DNA of 8,812 nucleotides from positions 1-8,812 of the forward strand of contig URNY01000115.1 in NCBI GenBank assembly GCA_900549375.1, written 5' to 3'. Position numbers and translations under genes: made by a program. The DNA comes from an uncultured Bacteroidales bacterium (GTDB lineage: Bacteria > Bacteroidota > Bacteroidia > Bacteroidales > Muribaculaceae). Under the pieces are notes generated by a model that was given only the letters and a program-made list of their open reading frames with translations, was not told the origin of the DNA and did not search any database. Below are positions 1-6,587 of the stretch, one piece after another. Within the stretch, counting starts at the first letter, position 1; every line of letters begins with the position of its first letter.

Positions 1-1
1 G

Positions 2-1903
2 ACGGAGGAGAGCGCATTCTCCACCGACGACATAATCGGGATGCTCGACGACGTGACAGAAAATGAGTTCTCCATGTCATCGGCGAAGATGCATGTCGCC
101 GTGGGGCGCCTTCCGGTGAAGAATGCCACGGAAGCCGGGCAGATGGCCGACAAGATCGACCGCTATGTGCGCAAGCCTGATTACGGTTCATGGCGCAACC
201 GCGCGATGCTCATAGCCGACGACAACGACAATGCCATCCACCTCACGCAGAGCGAAACAGCTTACGGGGAGCTATCGTCGACCTCTCCCCATTTCCGCTA
301 CGAGAAGCTTTACCTTGATTCCTATCCCCTCGAATATACAAGTATCGGCGCCTCATATCCTAAAGCCAAGGAGAGAATGAAACGCCTCTGGAACGACGGC
401 GTGCTCTTCACCAACTACATCGGCCACGCCTCCACCACGAGCTGGACCCACGAAAAGCTTATGACCTGGGACGATATCATCTCCATGTCGAACCGCAGGC
501 TGACGTTTCTTTATGCCGCTACTTGCCTTTTCGCGCGTTGGGATGCCCTGAACGTGAGCGGAGGCGAGATAGTGGTGCTCAACCCCGATGCCGGAATGAT
601 AGGAATGATCGCTCCGAGCCGCACGGTCTACATGGGGCAGAACGGCACTCTCAACAAATATATGATGAGTCATATGCTCACCCGCGCGGCCGACGGCATG
701 GGAATCCGCGTAGGGGATGTGTTCGTGGAGGGCAAGAACCGGTATAACGACAACAACAAGCTGCGCTATTGTCTCGTCTCAGACCCGGCGCTGAGGATGC
801 CGATCGCTTCTATGGATATTGAATTCACCGGCATTAACGGCACCGACCCGGCCACTACCGCGGAACTGCCGGAGATACCTGCCCTCGGCACTATCAATGT
901 TTCCGGCACCGTGAACACCGCCGACGGATCGGTGGCATCCGATTTCAACGGCACGGTGGTGATCGACCTTTACGACGCGGAGAAAGCTATGGAGAGCTTA
1001 GGCAACGGCGATAAAGGGAAGAAAGAGATTTATAACGACCGCAAGACGCGTCTGAGCACCGTATCGGCGAAAGTGGCAAACGGCCGGTGGAATGTCACTG
1101 TGCGCGTTCCTGCCGAGATAGAGAACAACCACAGTCCGGCGCGCATCATAGCCTATGCCTGGAGCGACGGCGGCGACGAGGCCCACGGTTCGACCGAGAA
1201 ACTATATGTCAGCGGTTATGCTGATACTGAAACGACCGATACAGAGGGCCCCGTGATAGAGAAATTCTATCTCAACTATCCGGAATTCGAGGAGGGTGCC
1301 ACGGTCAATGCCAACCCTGTGGCCCACGCCCGTTTCCATGACGTTTCCGGCATCAACCTTTCCGACGCCGGCATAGGTCACCGCATGTCGCTTACTCTCG
1401 ATTCCGACCGCGTCTACAGCGATGTCAGCGACTATTACACGCCGGATCCCGACGTGGAAGGCGGAGGTATCGTGGCCTATCCCCTTTCCGGACTCCCCTC
1501 GGGAGAGCATACGCTCACACTCGCCGTCTATGACAATGCCAACAACGTGTCGAAATCTTCCGTCACGTTCAATGTCGGCACGGCCATGGACCCGGTGATC
1601 CGCAGCTTAGGCACCGATGTAAACCCCGCCTCGACGAGCGTAGTCTTCAACGTGACCGTCGACCGCCCCAACACCGACATTCAGTGCCTTCTGGAGGTGT
1701 TCGACCTGATGGGACGCCGCGTATGGAGCGTTTCGCAGAAAATTGTTTCCGACATGCAGGGCTATATGGAGGCCGGCTGGAATCTTTGCGACGGCGCAGG
1801 CCGGCGGGTGCCCCGCGGCATTTATCTCTACCGCGCCACTGTGGAGACCCCCGAGGGAATGTATACCTCGCAGACCCGCAAACTGGCCGTTACAGCAAGA
1901 TAA
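2..1903 (+). CDS. porU: Type IX secretion system sortase PorU, canonical copy (5'-truncated by window)
   Basis: C-terminal 633 residues of a PorU-type gingipain-family (C25) cysteine peptidase. The frame is open to the window edge, so the ATG at 41 is internal: the preceding residues (TEESAFSTDDIIGMLDD) are the usual C25 'TDD..G.LDD' motif. Next come VGRLPV (about 101-118), the IADDNDN segment (about 212-232), the catalytic His in NYIGHAS (codon 425-427) and the catalytic Cys in AATCLFARWD (codon 524-526), then SDPALRMP near 780-800. After the peptidase come an Ig-like domain (about 830-1215), a domain opening DTEGP and containing SGIN and GIGH (about 1235-1575), and a FlgD/CTD-like C-terminal domain (about 1610-1900). 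In the known T9SS, PorU sits on the cell surface, removes cargo CTDs and attaches cargo to surface anchors. The usual GHG is GHA here. Assignment as a C25 PorU is firm; the N-terminal half and signal peptide lie outside the window. Confidence 0.93.
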   Translation, partial: TEESAFSTDDIIGMLDDVTENEFSMSSAKMHVAVGRLPVKNATEAGQMADKIDRYVRKPDYGSWRNRAMLIADDNDNAIHLTQSETAYGELSSTSPHFRYEKLYLDSYPLEYTSIGASYPKAKERMKRLWNDGVLFTNYIGHASTTSWTHEKLMTWDDIISMSNRRLTFLYAATCLFARWDALNVSGGEIVVLNPDAGMIGMIAPSRTVYMGQNGTLNKYMMSHMLTRAADGMGIRVGDVFVEGKNRYNDNNKLRYCLVSDPALRMPIASMDIEFTGINGTDPATTAELPEIPALGTINVSGTVNTADGSVASDFNGTVVIDLYDAEKAMESLGNGDKGKKEIYNDRKTRLSTVSAKVANGRWNVTVRVPAEIENNHSPARIIAYAWSDGGDEAHGSTEKLYVSGYADTETTDTEGPVIEKFYLNYPEFEEGATVNANPVAHARFHDVSGINLSDAGIGHRMSLTLDSDRVYSDVSDYYTPDPDVEGGGIVAYPLSGLPSGEHTLTLAVYDNANNVSKSSVTFNVGTAMDPVIRSLGTDVNPASTSVVFNVTVDRPNTDIQCLLEVFDLMGRRVWSVSQKIVSDMQGYMEAGWNLCDGAGRRVPRGIYLYRATVETPEGMYTSQTRKLAVTAR

Positions 1904-1921
1904 GGACCAGAGTCTAAAACG

Positions 1922-2572
1922 ATGGATCAGAACCAGAACAATATCATACTTCCGGAGCCGACACTCCGGCGACTCCCATGGTATCTCGCATATGTCGAGA
2001 TACTGAAATCCGGCGGGGTTGAGAACGTATCATCCACCCAGATATCGCGCGCCCTGAGCGTCGACGCCTCGCAGATAGCCAAAGACCTGTCGTTTCTGAA
2101 CCTGAAAGGGAAAACGCGTATCGGCTATGATGTCGAGACCCTTATAACCGTGCTTTCCGATTTCCTTGGTTTCACGCGCAGCCACAAGGCATACGTAATA
2201 GGCACGGGCAGTCTGGGCAAAGCCTTGATACGCGATTCCGGACTGTCGAACTATGGGCTGGAGATCGTGGCCGGCTTCGATGTCAACGAGAAAGTGATAT
2301 CGCGCCGCGACCTCGGTGTGCCGGTCTATCATATCGACCGCATTTATGAAGTGATGGAGCAGACTCCCGCCTCGATCGGCATACTGACAGTGCCGGCGCA
2401 GTCGGCGCAGGAATCGGCCGACATAGCGATAGGCGCCGGCATCAAGGCTATCTGGAATTTCACTCCCTACCGTGTAAAGGTGGCCGAAGGAGTGGTTATG
2501 GCCAATACCTCCATCTATGCCCATCTCGCATTGATATTCAACCGTCTGGAAGCCGAGCAGACACGACACTGA
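1922..2572 (+). CDS. rex: Redox-sensing transcriptional repressor Rex
   Basis: 216-residue DNA-binding repressor that reads the NADH/NAD+ ratio: family members release DNA when NADH binds and typically control fermentation and respiration genes. Residues about 12-80 form the winged helix (RRLPWYLAYVEIL, VSSTQISRALSVDASQIAKDLS, GKTRIGYDV). Residues about 88-205 form the Rossmann domain with GTGSLG at 94-99, Asp120 at the usual ribose-binding place (AGFDVN), GVPVYHID, ILTVPAQSAQE and the IWNFTPYRV motif. The C-terminal helix (about 198-210) would be the domain-swapping dimerisation helix. Length matches the family. The ATG at 1922 is the only start after the in-frame porU stop; there is no strong Shine-Dalgarno, as is common in this phylum. 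The recognition helix has AKDL where many Rex proteins have RKDL, which may shift operator preference. It lies 18 bases after porU and 5 bases before the next gene, so it is probably cotranscribed. No convincing Rex operator was seen in the window. Confidence 0.96.
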   Translation: MDQNQNNIILPEPTLRRLPWYLAYVEILKSGGVENVSSTQISRALSVDASQIAKDLSFLNLKGKTRIGYDVETLITVLSDFLGFTRSHKAYVIGTGSLGKALIRDSGLSNYGLEIVAGFDVNEKVISRRDLGVPVYHIDRIYEVMEQTPASIGILTVPAQSAQESADIAIGAGIKAIWNFTPYRVKVAEGVVMANTSIYAHLALIFNRLEAEQTRH

Positions 2573-2577
2573 CAGCA

Positions 2578-3183
2578 ATGAAGATATTCTGCATCACCGG
2601 TAACCGCAGCTCGGAGGAGACTCCGTTATCATGGTATGTGCTGACGGATTCCTCGATATTGCGCAGCGACAATCCCTTCTTCGTGCCGGATTTCGACACG
2701 GATTTTATTGCATGTCCGTCGCTTGCGGTGCGTATCGACCGCCTCGGCAAGTCGATAGCTCCGCGCTTCGCCTCCCGCTATTACAACGAGGCGACAGTAG
2801 GAGTAGCTGTGGTGGCCCGGCGTCTGCTTGGCGAATTGCGCCGTGAGGGGATGCCCTGGGATCGCGCCGTGGCTTTCGACCGCTCTTGCTTCATCGGTGA
2901 ATTCCGCGCGGCCTCCACTATCCTCGACGGCGGAGATATAGAGCTGACATGCGGAGATTCGAGAATCCTGATCAATGCCGGTCAGCTCCGCCTTGGCATC
3001 AACGAGACCGTGGCCGAGGTGAGCCGTACCAATACGCTGAAAACAGGAGACCTGATATTGTGTTCCCTGCCGTTCCCCGCGCCGAAGGAAGGCACCTCCG
3101 ATGAATTTCTCCCTATGGTGCCCGGCTCTAATCTCTACGCCCTACGCGATGGAGACCTTTTGCTTGAAATCCGATTTAAATGA
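2578..3183 (+). CDS. FAH-fold protein lacking metal and catalytic residues (probable pseudoenzyme)
   Basis: 201 residues. The scaffold matches the short bacterial fumarylacetoacetate hydrolase / FAHD1-like family: NPFFVPDF (32-39), AVRIDRLGKSI (50-60), ASRYYNEATVGV (65-76), GMPWDRAVAFDRSCFIGEF (91-109) and LKTGDLIL (154-161). By eye alignment, the residues needed for chemistry are absent. The two metal-binding Glu of the usual EVEL are Cys46 and Ser48, the metal-binding Asp of GxDFTARDLQ is Ala77, the catalytic Lys before AFD is Val98, and the HxxE lid and GTP.G loop are not recognisable. It is therefore unlikely to be an active hydrolase or decarboxylase; a structural, ligand-sensing or partner-binding role is possible but unknown. 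The reading frame is intact and the packing tight, arguing against simple decay. The start at 2578 lies 5 bases after rex, and the stop overlaps the next start by 4 bases. The family call is from remembered motifs, without a search. Confidence 0.72.
   Translation: MKIFCITGNRSSEETPLSWYVLTDSSILRSDNPFFVPDFDTDFIACPSLAVRIDRLGKSIAPRFASRYYNEATVGVAVVARRLLGELRREGMPWDRAVAFDRSCFIGEFRAASTILDGGDIELTCGDSRILINAGQLRLGINETVAEVSRTNTLKTGDLILCSLPFPAPKEGTSDEFLPMVPGSNLYALRDGDLLLEIRFK
3180..3183 (+). other. ATGA stop/start overlap coupling the FAH-like gene to the second PorU
   Basis: The ATG of the second PorU-like gene (3180-3182) shares bases with the TGA of the FAH-fold gene (3181-3183). Such 4-base overlaps usually allow terminating ribosomes to restart on the next gene, which would tie the amounts of the two proteins together. 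An alternative start at the internal Met26 of the second PorU would leave a signal peptide without its basic N-terminus, so 3180 is preferred. Confidence 0.8.
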
Positions 3184-6100
3184 CACACGAAAAATTTCTA
3201 AGATATTCTTTCCGGAAGCTGAAATGGAACTTGTTTACTGCTTGCTCCCTCTTCATGCTCATTGGTGCCGCACCGTTTCTCAAGCTTCATGCCTACGAAT
3301 TCCGCAACATCTCGGTCCTTGCCGACGGCCGCTGGGTGAAGGTGGAGACGCCGGTTACCGGGCTCTACAGCATCACCTACGACCAACTCCGCGAGATGGG
3401 TTTCAGCGAACCGGCGCGGGTGGGTGTCTACGGCAAAGGTGGAGGAATGATGTCGATGAACTTTATAGGCAGCGATGCCGGCGAGAAATATTCCGACGAT
3501 CTTTCGCCCGTGGCCGTGATTCATGATTCCGGGCGCTTGCTTTTCTATGCCCGTGGGGTCGACAATATCCGTTTCCGTCCGGCCGACAGCGACGGCGGTC
3601 CGCGCTTCGAGCGCCAGCCCTTTAACATCTATTCCGCCTCCGGCTATTATTTCCTTACCGACAAAGACGCCGCGCCCCTCACGGTCGGGGAATCGGCTGC
3701 TACCGAAACCGCCGCCGACATGGGCTATGGCTACGGCTATCTGTATCATGAGCGCGACCTGAAACAGAACACCACCGGCACCGGACAACTGTTCTGGGGC
3801 GAGAATCTTGCCGATGCTTCCTCCCCCTTTTCGGTTTCCGTAAATGCGCCCTATATGACCGGCACAGGACTGCGTCTCGAAGTGAGTCATTGTCTTGCGC
3901 CCAAAGGTTCGGCGCAGCTTATGGCGGAGGTCAACGGACAGCAGTTGGCGCCGGTTAGCCTCTCCAACAGTTCCACGGCTAAGTTCTCTCCGACCATCTC
4001 TCTCTGGACCGGGGATGTTCCCGAATCGGGAAGCCTCGACATCAGCGTGAAAGGGACCGGCCTTTCCGGCTCCTTCCTCTACCTCGACTGGCTGCTGGCC
4101 ACCTACACCAAATCACACCCTGTAAACAAAAGCCTGCAGGTTGCGGAGATTTACGGGTTGCCGACATCGGCGGGAGTGGCCTATTCGATACCGGTTCCGC
4201 AGGGGCTTGCCGCTCTTGACGTGAGCGATCCCTCGAAACCGCTTGCTGCCAAGCGCTCTTCCGACGGGAAGCGGCTGCTTCTCCATTCCGTCGGGAAAGG
4301 GATGACAATGCTTATCTATAACCCTGCCGCCGACCAGAACCGCATAGCGAACTGGTCGCCGGTAAAAAATTCGAATCTCCATTCATGGAAAGAGAGAGGA
4401 GCCGACATGCTCATCATCACCATAGAGAGGTTTCGCCCCTATGCCGAACAGATAGCCGCTATCCATCGTGAGGCCGACGGAATGGAGACGCTTGTGGCTA
4501 CCGCGGGCGAAATATACAACGAGTTTTCCGGCGGCGTCCCGGATGCCATGGCTTACCGCGGGCTTGCCAAGATGCTTCATGAATCGCAGGGGCGCAGTCT
4601 GCGCAATGTGCTCCTGTTGGGTCCGTCGACGGGCGACTACCGTAACGGCCCCGAGGGGGAACATTTCGAAGAACGTCTCATAGCGTTTCAGGAGCCGGAA
4701 GCCACATCCGACAGAAATGCCGCAGCCGTATATGATTTTTACGGGATACCGGCCGACTATCTGAACCCGTCGCTACTCCATCGCCAGGAGATGAAGATGG
4801 GCGTCGGCGTGCTCTCTTGCGTCAACGAGCAGGAATGCCGACGGGCCGTGGCCAAAATCCGGGAGTATGCCACCACCGCTCCCGATGCGCGCCATATCAA
4901 CGAGATTCTGACCATCGGCGGACTCGGCGACAAGCATACCCACGACCGGCAGGCCATCGACTTCTGCGGACTTGTGAGCAAAGCCGCCCCCGCTAAATTT
5001 GTTGAGACTCCCATATGCATCGATGCCTACGGCAATGACGAAGCCAGGAACAGGATGCTCCGCAATATCGATGAAGGGAAGTTGCTTACCGTTTATTTCG
5101 GGCATGGAGGTTCGCGCATGTTCGGCAAAAACACCAAGTTTTTCTCCTCGGCTAATGTGCTGAGGATGGAAAACCGCAATCTCTCGATACTATATGCCGG
5201 CGGATGTGATTTCACCGTTCCCGACAAGCGGCGGCGCGGAATGGGTGAGGAGTTCGTTCTCAGCACCGACCGCGGTATGGCGGCCGCGATCGTGAGCACC
5301 CGCACTACCTGGTCTAATCAGAATTTCGATCTCGGACGTCGGTTGGTGAACTCGCTGCTCAGCGGATGGCCCGACCGGGAGAAGGCTCCGATGCTCGGAG
5401 AGGTCTATGCCAAGGCCAAAACACGCTCCGACTATGCCAACTCCCTTTGCTATATGCTTGTAGGAGACCCGGCTCTGCGCGTTCCGACTGTCCGCGACAG
5501 CATCGCGCTCTCGATTCCGGCAAAGGCTTCAGTGGCGGAGAAATTGAAAATCAGCGGCACAGTGCTCAACCCGTCCGGATCTGCGCGGTCCGATTTCAAC
5601 GGCAAAGCGGTGGTAAAGCTCATGCGGCCCGGAGTGGAGTTGCTTTCCCGCGATGTGGAGTCCGGGTCGATTGCCGATGGCGATTCATTAGTGGTGCCCT
5701 ATTCTTCTGAAAAGACAGCATGCTTCGAAGCGGATGTCACATACGGACGTTTCGAACTGGAGATAGCGATGCCTCATACAGATCTGCAGCCCGGGGAAAA
5801 AATGCCGGTGTATGTTTCGGCGATAGATCCCTCTACACGATTCGGAGCCGTCGGATACTCTGAAATCATTCTCGGCAATCCTTCGGAAACCTCCGGGGCG
5901 GCCTCTTCAAAAGATGTTGACGCTCCTGCAGTTCTTCTCGCCTGCGACGGCGGAGCGCGTATGCTTCTTGTGGAGGCTTCGGACGATTGCGGTATTCCTC
6001 TCTCGACAGGAGCTGTCTCGGCGACACTCGACGGAAGATATGTTGAGGCGGTGATTTGTCAGGCCGCTTCCGAGGGGGATGTATCTCAGTCGATGAGTGC

Positions 6101-6488
6101 ATTCGTGCCGTTGACGGGACTTGAGGAAGGCGACCACCGTGCCGAGGTCGCCGTCACCGACGCCGCGGGCAACCACGCGGTATCAGAGCTGGAATTCACA
6201 CTTACCCCCTCCGCGGCGCCTCTTACGTTGCGCCTCGAACATAAGGCCGTGACCGACGAACTTGCATTCGAAACAGAGGGTGAATTCAACGGAACACTGC
6301 AGGTGACGGTGCGCGATGCCAAAGGGGAGACTGTGCACGGGGGGACTGCCTCTTCCGGCTCTTACAGCTGGAACTGCCGCGACGGCGCGGGCAAGAGGCT
6401 TCCAGCCGGACTCTACAGTGTGATGGTTAAGGAGGCAGGCGAGGGCGCCCGCTATTCCGAATGGACCCACTTCGCCATTTTCGACTGA
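3180..6488 (+). CDS. Second, divergent PorU-like C25 cysteine peptidase (T9SS sortase paralog)
   Basis: 1102 residues, near the length of P. gingivalis PorU. A basic N-terminus and hydrophobic stretch (about 16-37) ending LHA|YE form a signal peptide. A PorU N-terminal domain follows (ISVLADGRWVKVETPVTGLYSITYDQL, GVYGKGGG; about 40-120), then a beta-rich region to about 390 and the caspase-like C25 domain (about 395-760). The catalytic pair is present: His642 in YFGHGG (5103-5105) and Cys676 in YAGGCDF (5205-5207), followed by VGDPALRVP. Ig-like, DVDAPA-opening and FlgD-like C-terminal domains finish the protein (GTLQVTVRDAKGE, WNCRDGAGKRLPAGLYSVM). Compared with the upstream copy it has lost the TDD..LDD motif, reads GVLSC where VGRLPV is expected, and lacks GIGH in the late domain. 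The start overlaps the previous stop (ATGA), suggesting translational coupling. It sits where porU lies relative to porV in P. gingivalis. It could be a sortase with different cargo or anchor, or a non-sortase C25 protease. Confidence 0.88.
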   Translation: MTHEKFLRYSFRKLKWNLFTACSLFMLIGAAPFLKLHAYEFRNISVLADGRWVKVETPVTGLYSITYDQLREMGFSEPARVGVYGKGGGMMSMNFIGSDAGEKYSDDLSPVAVIHDSGRLLFYARGVDNIRFRPADSDGGPRFERQPFNIYSASGYYFLTDKDAAPLTVGESAATETAADMGYGYGYLYHERDLKQNTTGTGQLFWGENLADASSPFSVSVNAPYMTGTGLRLEVSHCLAPKGSAQLMAEVNGQQLAPVSLSNSSTAKFSPTISLWTGDVPESGSLDISVKGTGLSGSFLYLDWLLATYTKSHPVNKSLQVAEIYGLPTSAGVAYSIPVPQGLAALDVSDPSKPLAAKRSSDGKRLLLHSVGKGMTMLIYNPAADQNRIANWSPVKNSNLHSWKERGADMLIITIERFRPYAEQIAAIHREADGMETLVATAGEIYNEFSGGVPDAMAYRGLAKMLHESQGRSLRNVLLLGPSTGDYRNGPEGEHFEERLIAFQEPEATSDRNAAAVYDFYGIPADYLNPSLLHRQEMKMGVGVLSCVNEQECRRAVAKIREYATTAPDARHINEILTIGGLGDKHTHDRQAIDFCGLVSKAAPAKFVETPICIDAYGNDEARNRMLRNIDEGKLLTVYFGHGGSRMFGKNTKFFSSANVLRMENRNLSILYAGGCDFTVPDKRRRGMGEEFVLSTDRGMAAAIVSTRTTWSNQNFDLGRRLVNSLLSGWPDREKAPMLGEVYAKAKTRSDYANSLCYMLVGDPALRVPTVRDSIALSIPAKASVAEKLKISGTVLNPSGSARSDFNGKAVVKLMRPGVELLSRDVESGSIADGDSLVVPYSSEKTACFEADVTYGRFELEIAMPHTDLQPGEKMPVYVSAIDPSTRFGAVGYSEIILGNPSETSGAASSKDVDAPAVLLACDGGARMLLVEASDDCGIPLSTGAVSATLDGRYVEAVICQAASEGDVSQSMSAFVPLTGLEEGDHRAEVAVTDAAGNHAVSELEFTLTPSAAPLTLRLEHKAVTDELAFETEGEFNGTLQVTVRDAKGETVHGGTASSGSYSWNCRDGAGKRLPAGLYSVMVKEAGEGARYSEWTHFAIFD

Positions 6489-6587
6489 CGGCGGTTATCG
6501 ACCGGAGAATGAATGGAGCCGGATTCTTGCCGGAATATGAATCTTGCGGACAATAAACACCCATAAAAGGGAGTTAGTTAAGATAGA
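6489..6587 (+). promoter_or_regulatory. Intergenic leader of porV, no consensus promoter found
   Basis: This 99-base gap is the only sizeable space between genes in the window. Its 3' half is A/T-rich (from about 6551) and resembles the leaders of well-translated Bacteroidota genes, which rely on low structure rather than a Shine-Dalgarno. I found no exact match to the Bacteroidota -7 box (TAnnTTTG) and no hairpin followed by a T-run. Whether porV has its own promoter here is therefore open; the space itself and the imperfect repeat inside it are the only support. Confidence 0.35.
6502..6542 (+). repeat. Imperfect 13-bp direct repeat upstream of porV
   Basis: CCGGAGAATGAAT (6502-6514) recurs as CCGGAATATGAAT (6530-6542), matching at 11 of 13 positions with a 28-base offset. 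A 5-bp inverted repeat (GATTC at 6522-6526, GAATC at 6539-6543) overlaps it. Two similar half-sites 28 bases apart could bind a regulator on one DNA face, but the match is short and could be chance. Confidence 0.4.

Noticed and set aside
2030..2578. 182-codon minus-strand open frame opposite rex
   Set aside because: Fully antisense to a complete Rex with intact motifs; no independent start context or domain.
3198..3890. 230-codon minus-strand open frame opposite the start of the second PorU
   Set aside because: It overlaps the signal peptide and conserved N-terminal domain of a clear C25 protein; its composition is that of a shadow frame, and no family was recognised.
1..6488. One PorU split in two by insertion of rex and the FAH-fold gene
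   Set aside because: Each PorU has its own catalytic His and Cys, Ig-like and C-terminal domains, so they are paralogs rather than halves of one gene.
6521..6534. CCGG...CCGG hairpin after the second PorU as a rho-independent terminator
   Set aside because: The stem is only 4 bp, CCGG pairs with itself anyway, and no T-run follows.
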